A stretch of 64,000 bases of DNA from Chloroflexota bacterium. GTDB taxonomy: Bacteria; Chloroflexota; Dehalococcoidia; Tepidiformales; Tepidiformaceae. The number at the start of each line of letters is the position of its first letter. The first letter of the stretch is position 1. The notes under the pieces were generated by a model. That model was not told the DNA's origin. It searched no databases and saw only the letters and a list, made by a program, of their open reading frames with translations. This document shows, piece by piece, positions 16,464 to 25,320 of the stretch. The stretch lies in assembly GCA_016234445.1 (NCBI GenBank), contig JACRBT010000004.1, positions 558,001 to 622,000 on the forward strand, in the 5' to 3' direction. The position numbers and the translations under genes are program-made.

Positions 16464-16753
16464 GGGTCCGGGCCACACGGTCAGCAGCGAAGGAGCTGAC
16501 TGACGCCAGGGCGTGGTATGGCGCGCGAAACCCGTCCACCGCTGCAAATCTGTACGAGGACTATCTCAAGGCCAGGAGGCTGATCCAGGAGCTGCCCATG
16601 GCCGGTTCGCCGCACCTGGCGGGGACGCGCCGCGTGTTCCTGGAGCGTTTCCCCTACGCATTGGTCTACCGGGTGGAAGCTTCCGTCGCGACGATCCTGG
16701 CGGTGTCGCATGGTTCGCAGCGGCCGGGGTACTGGCTCAGCCGCCGCGGATAG
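16460..16753 (+). CDS. RelE/ParE-family toxin
   Basis: 97 residues, GTG start. Family pattern: VRVRATRSAAKELTDARAWY at the start, a helix AANLYEDYLKARRLIQELP, GSPHLAGTRRVFLERFPYALVYRVE and a closing VATILAVSHGSQRPGYW. The RRVFLERFPY...Y segment is typical of ParE/RelE plasmid-stabilisation toxins, which act on ribosome-bound mRNA (RelE) or gyrase (ParE); which one is not decidable here. Full length, so probably functional. Confidence 0.85.
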   Translation: MRVRATRSAAKELTDARAWYGARNPSTAANLYEDYLKARRLIQELPMAGSPHLAGTRRVFLERFPYALVYRVEASVATILAVSHGSQRPGYWLSRRG

Positions 16754-16777
16754 TCCCCCGCGCCGCGAAAGCGCCGC

Positions 16778-18052
<1,275 letters not shown>

Positions 18053-18124
18053 TCAACAGTCGGAGGTAAGCACCCAGCGTCCGCGAGCGGGCTGGCTACG
18101 TCAATCGGGGAACCGGCGCGCCTT

Positions 18125-19036
18125 CTACCGCTTGAGGGAAACGAAGGCGCCGTCGTACTGCCGACCCCGGAGGTTGGCCCGGGCCCGGCGAAGCCAGGCG
18201 CCCATGCCCGACGGGTCCTTGCGGGCGGCACTCGCCTCCAGCAGCTGGCAGACCTCCTGGTAGCCCAGCCGTTCGTAGGCGGCGACGGCGGGCCGGTTGG
18301 AGGGGTCGACGGTCAGGACGACGTTGTCGCAACGCTCGAAGAGGGCTTCGGTGACGGCGCTGGTGGCGGCCGTCGCGAATCCCCGCCCGCGGTAGCCCGG
18401 GTGGGTGAAGACGTTCCCGACGACCGCAACCCGCTCCTGGGGTGAGACCACGTGGGTACCCGCGACAGCGACAAGCCTGCCTTCGACGACGACGCCACGG
18501 TAGACGCCTGCGTCGATGTGCTCCGGGGCGTAGTAGCTCGGGCCGGCCTCGGAGCTGTAAAGCCCGTTGATCCGGCGGATGTCGAGGCCGGTGAGACGCA
18601 CGGTCGCGACGCCGGAGACAGGCCGGAAGCGCTCACGCTGCACGCCCATCCGGATCATCACCTGGTGGCTCGCGAGCCGGTGGCTGGCGCGAAGCGAGTC
18701 GAGGTGCTGTGGCTGGCAGGTGACGTACGTCTGCGGGGGGCCGGGCTGAATCGAAAGGACCGCCGCAACGGCATCCGGATCGCCCATGAGGAACGTCGCC
18801 TCGCCGAGTCCGCCGCGGCTGTGGAGGACGAGCCCGGTCCCGGTGTCGCCCTTCGCCAGGAACCAGCGGGTGCGTTCTGCGAGCCCGGGCTCAAGCTGCC
18901 CGAGAGCATAGGCGGTGTATTCGAGCCGGGGGGTGAGCAGCGCCCGGATCCGGGCCAGGTCGGTCAGCGGTTGGACGACGTAGTCCAGCCTGTGGTGAGC
19001 CACTCCCTGCCAGCGGACGTCTCGCTCGGCCATCAC
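18125..19036 (-). CDS. GNAT family N-acetyltransferase
   Basis: 303 residues. The C-terminal half has a GNAT fold: VVEGRLVAVAGTHVVSP, then VGNVFTHPGYRGRGFATAA with the acetyl-CoA pyrophosphate loop (R/Q-x-x-G-x-G/A), and VDPSNRPAVAAYERLGYQ. The N-terminal half (YVTCQPQHLDSL region) is a second, degenerate GNAT-like domain, as in tandem GCN5-like proteins. Acceptor unknown. ATG 19036 overlaps the PfkB stop (ATGA), so it belongs to the mtn cluster. Confidence 0.82.
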   Translation of the reverse strand: MMAERDVRWQGVAHHRLDYVVQPLTDLARIRALLTPRLEYTAYALGQLEPGLAERTRWFLAKGDTGTGLVLHSRGGLGEATFLMGDPDAVAAVLSIQPGPPQTYVTCQPQHLDSLRASHRLASHQVMIRMGVQRERFRPVSGVATVRLTGLDIRRINGLYSSEAGPSYYAPEHIDAGVYRGVVVEGRLVAVAGTHVVSPQERVAVVGNVFTHPGYRGRGFATAATSAVTEALFERCDNVVLTVDPSNRPAVAAYERLGYQEVCQLLEASAARKDPSGMGAWLRRARANLRGRQYDGAFVSLKR

Positions 19037-19944
19037 TCGCCCACCTCGAAATGGGTGAGGGCGCGGAACTCGCGGTAACGCGCGTCAACTTCGGTGCGGG
19101 TGAGCGCCAGCAGCCGCGACGGTCCCAGGCCCTCGACCTGGAAGGAGGCGACCGTCGAGCCGTAGATGATCGCCTGCCGGATGGCGGCGGGCGTCACGGC
19201 GGCAACGGTGTCGAGGTAGCCCATGAAGCCGCCCGCGAAAGCGTCCCCGGCGCCTGTTGGGTCGACCACTTCCTCCAGCGGGTAGCCGGCGGCGACAAAG
19301 TAATCCTCGTCGCTGACGAAGGCGGCGCCGTATTCGCCGAGCTTCACGATGACGCCCTTCGGCCCGCCGGCGAGGAGCGCGCGGGCGGCCCGGGCGATGC
19401 TTGGCGTGCGCGCCAGTTCGCGGGCCTCGCTTTCGTTCAGGGAGACGAAGTCGGCGGCCCTGAAAGTGGCGTCGAGTTCGTCGCGCGCGCCGTCAATGAA
19501 GAACTTGATGGTGTCGACCATGGTCGCGCGGGGGGCGCGAAGGGCGTTGATAAGCTGGCGCTGGAGCACGGGGTCGCCCGCGGCGAGAAAGGCGGAGGTC
19601 GAGTCATCCCAGCCGTCAGGGAGCCGGGGGCTCCAGCCCGCGTTCACGCCCAGTTCGGTGTAAACGGTGTCGCGCGAGTTCATGTCGAAGTGGTAGCGGC
19701 CGCCCCAGCGGCTGGTGACCCCGGGCTCCACGGTGAGGCCGGCCAGGTCGATGCGCCGGCCTTCGAACTTGCGACGGTGCTCGTTTGGGAAGTCGGCGCC
19801 GACGGCCGCAAGCAGGCGCACGTCCGTGAAGAGGGCGGCAGCGAGGGCGGCGCAGGTCGCGGAGCCGCCAAGTTCGCCGGAGACCTTCGCGAACGGCGTC
19901 TCGATTTCGTCGATGGCGACCCAGCCGGCGACGAGGAGCGTCAT
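19033..19944 (-). CDS. PfkB-family carbohydrate kinase
   Basis: 303 residues, ribokinase fold. GGSATCAALAAALF near residue 26 is the sugar-binding first signature; VVDPTGAGDAFAGGFMGYL near 235 is the ATP/anion-hole signature with catalytic Asp. The middle has NESEARELA. It overlaps mtnP and the GNAT gene by 4 bases on each side. Substrate unknown. Its place right after MTA phosphorylase suggests a purine-ribose or methylthioribose-derived sugar, or adenosine released by AhcY; all inference. Confidence 0.85.
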   Translation of the reverse strand: MTLLVAGWVAIDEIETPFAKVSGELGGSATCAALAAALFTDVRLLAAVGADFPNEHRRKFEGRRIDLAGLTVEPGVTSRWGGRYHFDMNSRDTVYTELGVNAGWSPRLPDGWDDSTSAFLAAGDPVLQRQLINALRAPRATMVDTIKFFIDGARDELDATFRAADFVSLNESEARELARTPSIARAARALLAGGPKGVIVKLGEYGAAFVSDEDYFVAAGYPLEEVVDPTGAGDAFAGGFMGYLDTVAAVTPAAIRQAIIYGSTVASFQVEGLGPSRLLALTRTEVDARYREFRALTHFEVGE

Positions 19945-20822
19945 TTTGCACCGCCACCGAGACGGCGGGCGAGGATGGGCGCCAGCCGCTGCCTCGCGTC
20001 GTCGCTGATCGCCGCGGCCGCGGTCACAAGGGCGGCGTCGAGCGTCGTCGCGCATGTGCAGGCCGGGACGGTGCCGAGCTTCCCCGCGAGGTTGCGGACG
20101 GCGTCCTGGCCCCGGCGCACGTTCTCCCGGAGGACGCCGAAGACGGTGGCGGCATCGACGTCCCCGTGGCCGGTGTGCCAGGAGTCGTAGTCGGTCACGG
20201 TGGCGATGACGGCGTAGCAGAGCTCGGCTTCGCGGGCGAGCTTCGCCTCGGGGAGGGCCGTCATGCCGACGACGCTGGCGCCCCAGACCCGGTAGAGTTC
20301 GCTCTCGGCACGGGTGCCGAAGGCGGGGCCTTCGATGACGATGTAGGCGCCGCCGTCGTGGGTGGTGGCATCGGCGGCGCTCCCCGCGTCGACCGCGAGC
20401 CGCCGCAGGGCCGGGCAGAAGGGGTCACCCATGCCGATGTGGGCGACGACGCCCGCGCCAAAGAAGGTCGGTGGGCGCATGCCGGTCGTGCGGTCGATGA
20501 GCTGGTCGGGGACGACGAAATCGCGCGGGCGGTAGTCCTCGCGAAGGCTTCCGACGGCCGAGACGCCAAGCACGCGCGTCACCCCGAGGGACTTCAGCGC
20601 CCAGAAGTTCGCGCGCTGGGGAAGTTCCGAAGGGAGCAGGCTGTGGTGGCGGCCGTGGCGGGCGAGGAATGCGACGCGGCGCCCTTCGAGCGTACCCACC
20701 CGGATGCTGTCGCTGGGGGGCCCGAAGGGCGTGTCGACGGCGATTTCGTCGACCTCAAGAAGGCCCGGCATCTCGTAGAAGCCGGACCCGCCAAGGACCG
20801 CGAGGTCGATTGCCGGGTGCAC
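19941..20822 (-). CDS. mtnP: S-methyl-5'-thioadenosine phosphorylase
   Basis: 293 residues. It splits MTA with phosphate into adenine and 5-methylthioribose-1-phosphate. Family marks: LGGSGFYEMPGL, FLARHGRHHSLLPSELPQRA, GAYIVIEGPAFGTRAESEL and GMTALPEAKLAREAELCYA, then VTDYDSWH. GTG start with a strong AGGAGG six bases upstream, unlike the leaderless mtnA. Adenine produced here is the substrate of the apt product encoded upstream in the same cluster. Purine-nucleoside specificity could be broader. Confidence 0.93.
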   Translation of the reverse strand: MHPAIDLAVLGGSGFYEMPGLLEVDEIAVDTPFGPPSDSIRVGTLEGRRVAFLARHGRHHSLLPSELPQRANFWALKSLGVTRVLGVSAVGSLREDYRPRDFVVPDQLIDRTTGMRPPTFFGAGVVAHIGMGDPFCPALRRLAVDAGSAADATTHDGGAYIVIEGPAFGTRAESELYRVWGASVVGMTALPEAKLAREAELCYAVIATVTDYDSWHTGHGDVDAATVFGVLRENVRRGQDAVRNLAGKLGTVPACTCATTLDAALVTAAAAISDDARQRLAPILARRLGGGAK

Positions 20823-20854
20823 ACGAATCCTCCTCCCTGGCGGGTTCTTTCAGT

Positions 20855-21892
20855 TTACGGGGTGCGGCGCCCTTCTGGCGCGATCCCCAGGGCCGCGATC
20901 GAATCCCCGTAAGGTGGCCGCGCGATGCCGCGTTCGCTGACGATGGCGGTGATGAGGGCGCCGGGAGTGACGTCGAAAGCCGGGTTGAAGGCGCCGCCGC
21001 CGGCAGGGGACCAGCGCACGCCCGCGAATCCGCCCACTTCGTCGCCGGCCCGGAATTCGATGGGAATAGCCGAACCGTCGGGGCAGGCAGGGTCGAAGGT
21101 CGTCGAGGGGGCGACGATCAAGAACGGGATGCCGTGGCGGGCGGCGGCGAGCGCCAGGCCATAGGTGCCGACCTTGTTGGCGGTGTCGCCGTTGGCGGCG
21201 ATCCGGTCGGCGCCGGTGATGACTGCCTGGACCCGCCCGGACGCGATGAGCGTAGCCGCGGCGGTGTCGGGCAGGAGTGTCGCGGGGATACCGAGCTTCA
21301 TCAGTTCCCACATCGTCAGCCGGGCGCCCTGGAGGAGTGGCCGCGTCTCGGTCGCGTAACAGTGGGAGAGCACGCCGGCTTCGTGGGCCGCGCGGATCAC
21401 GCCGAGGGCGGTGCCGATGCCGCCGGTGGCGAGGGCGCCGGTGTTGCAGTGGGTAAGGACGGCGTCTCCGGGGCGGAGCAGGGACGCCCCGAGCGCGGCC
21501 ATGGCGCGGTCTTCAACGGCGCGCTGCCGGGCGAATTCGGAGGCGAATTTCCAGAGCGCCCCGGCGGGGTCCCCGGCGGCCTCGCCCGCAACCGCGAGCG
21601 CGCGGTGGACGCCTTTCGCGAGGTCGGCGGCAGTGGGACGGGTGGCGATGATTGCCTCCGCCGCGGCCCGTAGCTCCGGGCCAGACGCATCGGTCGATGC
21701 GGCGACGGCCATCCCGTAGGCGCCGATCAGCCCGAGGAGCGGCGCCCCCCGTACCCGCAACGACCGGATCGCTTCGCACACGGCTTCGATCCCGGCGAGG
21801 TGAACGTACCGCTCTTCGGAAGGGAGGAGCGTCTGGTCCAGCACCTCCAGGCGCCGGCCAGGAAGGACGCGCAGGGGTTCGACTTCAGCCAC
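20855..21892 (-). CDS. mtnA: Methylthioribose-1-phosphate isomerase
   Basis: 345 residues, eIF2B-related. It converts 5-methylthioribose-1-phosphate to the ribulose form. The catalytic cysteine is in THCNTGALATGGIGTALG and the catalytic aspartate in VITGADRIAANGDTANKVGTY. N-terminal RVRGAPLLGLIGAYGMA is the substrate-binding loop. GTG start with a TACACT element 6 bases upstream. Later salvage enzymes (mtnB, mtnC, mtnD or a class II aldolase) are absent from the window, so the fate of the product is open. Confidence 0.93.
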   Translation of the reverse strand: MAEVEPLRVLPGRRLEVLDQTLLPSEERYVHLAGIEAVCEAIRSLRVRGAPLLGLIGAYGMAVAASTDASGPELRAAAEAIIATRPTAADLAKGVHRALAVAGEAAGDPAGALWKFASEFARQRAVEDRAMAALGASLLRPGDAVLTHCNTGALATGGIGTALGVIRAAHEAGVLSHCYATETRPLLQGARLTMWELMKLGIPATLLPDTAAATLIASGRVQAVITGADRIAANGDTANKVGTYGLALAAARHGIPFLIVAPSTTFDPACPDGSAIPIEFRAGDEVGGFAGVRWSPAGGGAFNPAFDVTPGALITAIVSERGIARPPYGDSIAALGIAPEGRRTP

Positions 21893-21898
21893 CCGGGA

Positions 21899-21904
21899 AG
21901 TGTA
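21899..21904 (-). promoter_or_regulatory. -10-like hexamer TACACT, 6 nt before mtnA GTG
   Basis: Minus-strand TACACT, six bases (TCCCGG), then GTG 21892. It lies between the MarR stop and mtnA, so mtnA-mtnP-pfkB may have their own leaderless promoter in addition to read-through. Confidence 0.5.
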
Positions 21905-21909
21905 CCGGG

Positions 21910-22356
21910 TCAGTCGTCGCTGGACGCGTTGATCGACGCTTCGACCGTCTCGATGTCGCGCGTGACCGCGGCCACCAGGGGAGCCTGGACACCCGCCAGG
22001 AGCAGCGACACCTGGCGGGTGAGGGTCTCCTGGGCGCCGGCAGCCAGCCTCTTCCCGCTGGCCGTGAGTTCGAGGCGGACCGCGCGACGGTCGTCCATGT
22101 CGCGGAAGCGGTGGACGTGGCCGGCCCGTTCGAGGCGATCGAGCACGCCGGTAACGGTCTGCGACTGCTGGCTGAGGAACGTGGCGACCAGGTTCGGTTG
22201 TGGGCGGTCGAACGACCCTATCGCCACCAGCGTCAGCGCCTGGATGAAGGTCACGTCGTGGGCGCGGAGCAACCGCCGGTCAAGCTGCCGGACGAGGGCG
22301 TTGGTGGTCCGGTAGAGCCCCATCGCGAGGTTCAGTTCAGGTGTATTGCCGTCCAT
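21910..22356 (-). CDS. MarR-family transcriptional regulator
   Basis: 148 residues. A winged helix runs from about residue 30 to 105: LLRAHDVTFIQALTLVAIG, recognition region NLVATFLSQQSQTVTGVLDRLERAGHVHR, wing DMDDRRAVRLELTASGK, then a dimerisation helix. MarR proteins repress until a small ligand binds; the ligand here is unknown. It lies between the LLM oxidoreductase gene and mtnA, and has its own candidate promoter with a palindrome (22415-22443), suggesting autoregulation. Confidence 0.85.
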   Translation of the reverse strand: MDGNTPELNLAMGLYRTTNALVRQLDRRLLRAHDVTFIQALTLVAIGSFDRPQPNLVATFLSQQSQTVTGVLDRLERAGHVHRFRDMDDRRAVRLELTASGKRLAAGAQETLTRQVSLLLAGVQAPLVAAVTRDIETVEASINASSDD

Positions 22357-22414
22357 GGCTCACCGCTCTCCGGGGACACGCAACTTCTTGGGGGACGGCG
22401 TGCCCCACGCAGGG

Positions 22415-22443
22415 AGTATACGAAACTGAAGCGATATTCGCTA
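22415..22443 (-). promoter_or_regulatory. Candidate marR promoter with overlapping palindrome
   Basis: Minus strand: TAGCGA (22443-22438), 17 bases, TATACT (22420-22415). The -35 overlaps the end of the LLM gene. An inverted repeat AGCGA-ATA-TCGCT (22442-22430) covers the -35 and spacer and is a plausible operator for the MarR protein encoded just downstream. Only three of six -35 bases match the consensus. Confidence 0.45.
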
Positions 22444-23469
22444 CCGGAATGCGTGAAATCGGACGAGTACGTGGCGGGCGAACAGTTCGAGAGACTCATA
22501 CGTCTCCCTCGGCGCCATCCCCGGGGGAATGCCCCACCAGTAGAGGTTCGTCACCGGGAGCTCCCGGACAACGCGTTCGACGATCTCCACGGCCCGGGCG
22601 GGGGTGACGACGATGTCGGGCGTCCTTGCCCGGATCTCCTCCGCCGATGTGGGGATGGAGTCGAACAGTCCCATCCCGGCGTCGGTGAACCAGCGGGCGT
22701 AGTTCTGGGCGCGGTGGAGAAGGTGGGGAGCGGCCTTCGCCCAGGCGGCGTCCGGGTCCTCGGCGATGAGCGCCCACGGCAGGCTGAGCGCGATCCGCCG
22801 GGGGACGGCCCCCTTCCCTTGCTTCTCCAGTTCGTCCAGGTAGGCCGGGATGACGTTCGCGGCGGCGAGGAGGCCGTCGCCGATGCGGGCGGCGCGCCGG
22901 ATGGCCGGCTCGGCGAAACCGCCCATCCAGAGGGGCATCGGGTCCTGCACCGGCTTCGGCGTGACATCGATGTTCTCGTAGCGGTAGTGGCGGCCTTCGA
23001 AGCTGAACGGCCCCGGCGCCCAGGCCCGGCGGATCACTTCGACCGCCTCGTCCATGCGGCGGGCGCGGGTGCGGCGGTCGATGCCGAAGCCGGTGAACTC
23101 CTCCCGCTTGTAGCCGACGGCCACGCCCAGGTCCAACCGGCCGCCGCTGATGGCATCGACGGTGGCGGCGTCCTCGGCGACGCGGAGCGGGTCGTGGAGC
23201 GGCAGGAGGAGGACGTTCGTGCCGATGCGGACGCGCGTGGTCCGGGCGGCGATGGCGGCGCAGATGGGCAGCAGCGATGGCGAATAGCCGTCGTCGATGA
23301 AGTGGTGCTCGCTGGTCCAGATGTCGTCGAAGCCGAGGGTCTCGGCGTAGGCGATGTGGTCGAGGGTGGCGGCGTAGAGCTCGTTCCAGGGCCGGGCCCA
23401 GGGGGCCGGGTTGCGGAAGTCATACCAAACGCCGAGGCGGATTTCGCGCCCGTCCACAAGAGCCGGCAT
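22441..23469 (-). CDS. LLM-class (luciferase-like, probably F420-dependent) oxidoreductase
   Basis: 342 residues. The bacterial luciferase-like TIM barrel is clear: LGFDDIWTSEHHFIDDGYSP, TRVRIGTNVLLLPLHDPLRVAED, SGGRLDLGVAVGYKREEF and PLWMGGFAEPAIRRAARIGDG. The EHHF and GVGxGY-like segments are typical of F420 or FMN users in Actinobacteria and Chloroflexota. Substrate unknown. It is 11 bases downstream of apt and upstream of marR. Confidence 0.85.
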   Translation of the reverse strand: MPALVDGREIRLGVWYDFRNPAPWARPWNELYAATLDHIAYAETLGFDDIWTSEHHFIDDGYSPSLLPICAAIAARTTRVRIGTNVLLLPLHDPLRVAEDAATVDAISGGRLDLGVAVGYKREEFTGFGIDRRTRARRMDEAVEVIRRAWAPGPFSFEGRHYRYENIDVTPKPVQDPMPLWMGGFAEPAIRRAARIGDGLLAAANVIPAYLDELEKQGKGAVPRRIALSLPWALIAEDPDAAWAKAAPHLLHRAQNYARWFTDAGMGLFDSIPTSAEEIRARTPDIVVTPARAVEIVERVVRELPVTNLYWWGIPPGMAPRETYESLELFARHVLVRFHAFR

Positions 23470-23480
23470 CGGATCTCTCC

Positions 23481-23993
23481 TCAGTACTGGATGACGCTGA
23501 ACACGTCGTAGCCGTTGAGTTCGGCCCGGCCGCCGAGGTCGCGCAGTTCGACGACGAAGCCGAAGCCCGCGACCGTCCCGCGGATCAGCTCGACCAGCTT
23601 GGCCGCCGCCCGGGCGGTGCCGCCGGTGGCGAGGAGGTCGTCGACGATGTAGGCCCTCGTCCTGGGAGCGAAGGCGTCCTCGTGGATGTCGAGCTGGTTC
23701 GTCCCGTATTCGAGGGAGTATTCGACCGACATGCGCGCGGCTGGCAGCTTTCCTGGCTTGCGCACGGGCACGAAGGGCAGGCCCATGCGGTTCGCCAGCG
23801 GCGCCCCGAAGACGAACCCCCGCGACTCGATCCCGACGATGGCCGCGGGGCGTCGCGGGCCGGCATCGTCCTGGAGCGCGTCGAGGACGAAGGCGAACGC
23901 GGCCGGGTGGGCGAGCAGTGGCGTGATGTCGCGAAAGAGGATCCCGGGCTGGGGGAAGTCGGGCACGTCGCGGATGAGCGGTTTCAGGTCCAC
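23481..23993 (-). CDS. apt: Adenine phosphoribosyltransferase
   Basis: 170 residues, normal for Apt. It makes AMP from adenine and PRPP. IRDVPDFPQPGILFRDITPLL is the conserved N-terminus; GIESRGFVFGAPLANRMGL the middle; the PRPP loop is AYIVDDLLATGGTARAA. GTG 23993 is chosen because a TAGAAT element lies 7 bases upstream; the frame extends further but without family similarity. It recycles adenine released by MtnP, which gives the cluster a coherent job. Confidence 0.94.
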   Translation of the reverse strand: MDLKPLIRDVPDFPQPGILFRDITPLLAHPAAFAFVLDALQDDAGPRRPAAIVGIESRGFVFGAPLANRMGLPFVPVRKPGKLPAARMSVEYSLEYGTNQLDIHEDAFAPRTRAYIVDDLLATGGTARAAAKLVELIRGTVAGFGFVVELRDLGGRAELNGYDVFSVIQY

Positions 23994-24000
23994 GGCCCGG

Positions 24001-24006
24001 ATTCTA
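24001..24006 (-). promoter_or_regulatory. -10-like hexamer TAGAAT, 7 nt before apt GTG
   Basis: Minus-strand TAGAAT, seven bases, GTG 23993. It sits between the DUF1501 terminator and apt, making it the likely head promoter of the apt-LLM-marR-mtn cluster, with a leaderless first gene. Confidence 0.55.
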
Positions 24007-24016
24007 CCGGAAACGA

Positions 24017-24048
24017 GCCCTCCCACGACGCGGCGGTCGTGGGAGGGC
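24017..24048 (-). terminator. Terminator hairpin after the DUF1501 gene
   Basis: Perfect 13-bp stem GCCCTCCCACGAC / GTCGTGGGAGGGC with loop of six. On the minus strand it follows the DUF1501 stop by 14 bases and is followed by TCGTTTCC, a weak T-tract. Confidence 0.65.
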
Positions 24049-24061
24049 CCGGGTTGGCGGC

Positions 24062-25309
24062 TCAGGCGGCGCCGATGAAGTTCAGCTGGGGCCATTGCTG
24101 GCCGAGGAGCGCCTCCGCCGGGGTGCCCAGCCAGCGTTCGATGACGGTGGCGTAGACGGAGCGGAAGTCGGTCGTGTAGGCGAGGTTGCCGTTGTCGATG
24201 AGCTGATTCAGCTTCGGCGCTTCGCCGTAGAGGCCCTTTCGCACCTGGGCGCCGAGGGTGAACACCTGGCTCGCCGAACCGTGGTCGGTGCCGCCGTTGG
24301 CGTTCTCCTGGACGCGGCGGCCGAATTCGCTCCAGGTCATGACGAGCACGTCATTCGCCTTCCCCTGGGCTTCGAGGTCCTGGTAAAACGCGGTCAGGCC
24401 CTGATCGAGCGTCTCCATGAGGTCGTCGTGCTCGGCCTGCTGGTTGTTGTGGGTGTCGAAGCCGCCGAGAGTGATGTGCCCCACCCGCATGCCGAGGTTC
24501 CCGACGATGGTCTCCGCGAGCAGGGAGAGGCCGGACCCGAAGGACGTCTTCGGGTAGGTGACCGCCGGCTTGTAGGTTTGCGCCGCCTGCGCCAGCAGCC
24601 GGGACGACTCGACCGCGCTTTCGGCCGTGGTCTCGAGGAGGACGCCGTAGGGCGAGTTGCCCGGGTACTGCTCGTAGAGCTTCATCACAGTCGCCGTGCG
24701 GGGGTCGTTGGCGACCGCCGGTTTCCCGCCGACCTTGAAGCCGTAGTCCGCGGGGTCCGAGACGGAGGGGATGGAGATGCTCTCCGCCCGCATCTCGGGC
24801 GGGGTTGAACTGCCGACGTTGAACCCGAGGAAGGGGTCGTGCTGTTCGCTTTCGAGCTTCTCCAGCGTCCGCCCGAGCCAGCCGTCCTGGAGCGCGCCCT
24901 TCGGGTCGCCGGACTGCCAGATCGCCATCGACTTGAAGTGGCTGTAGTTCTGTTCGGGGTAGCCCACGCCCTGCACGATGGCCATGTGGCCCTTGTCCCA
25001 GAGCCCCTTGAGGCCGGTGAGCTTCGGGTTGAGGAAGAAGCCGTCCTGGAGCGGGAGGGCAAGTTCCTCCTTGACGCCGAGCACCTTTCGCGCCGACTTG
25101 TAGTTGGGGTCGGACGCGGGGATGACGGTAGAGAGGCCGTCGTTACCGCCGGCCAGCTGGACGAGGATGAGGATCTTGCCGTTGTTGGCGGCGACGTAGG
25201 CCGGGTTCTGTTGGGCGAAGGCGAGGCTGCCCTTGAGCAACGAGTTGGCGGTGGTCCCGATGGAGACGAGGGCGACGCCGCCCTTGACGAAGTCTCTGCG
25301 TGAAAGCAT
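24062..25309 (-). CDS. DUF1501 domain protein with Tat signal
   Basis: 415 residues. A twin-arginine signal opens it (LSRRDFVKGGVALVSIG), so folded export is expected. DUF1501 features: ILILVQLAGGNDGLSTVIP, YPEQNYSHFKSMAIWQSG, GGFDTHNNQQAEHDDLMETL and VMTWSEFGRRVQENANGGTDHG, the last resembling sulfatase/phosphatase-like metal sites. Function is not established. It follows the DUF1800 gene by 11 bases; these two families are commonly found as neighbours. ATG 25309 is chosen because it begins the Tat signal. Confidence 0.88.
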   Translation of the reverse strand: MLSRRDFVKGGVALVSIGTTANSLLKGSLAFAQQNPAYVAANNGKILILVQLAGGNDGLSTVIPASDPNYKSARKVLGVKEELALPLQDGFFLNPKLTGLKGLWDKGHMAIVQGVGYPEQNYSHFKSMAIWQSGDPKGALQDGWLGRTLEKLESEQHDPFLGFNVGSSTPPEMRAESISIPSVSDPADYGFKVGGKPAVANDPRTATVMKLYEQYPGNSPYGVLLETTAESAVESSRLLAQAAQTYKPAVTYPKTSFGSGLSLLAETIVGNLGMRVGHITLGGFDTHNNQQAEHDDLMETLDQGLTAFYQDLEAQGKANDVLVMTWSEFGRRVQENANGGTDHGSASQVFTLGAQVRKGLYGEAPKLNQLIDNGNLAYTTDFRSVYATVIERWLGTPAEALLGQQWPQLNFIGAA

Positions 25310-25320
25310 GGCGCTCCTCC

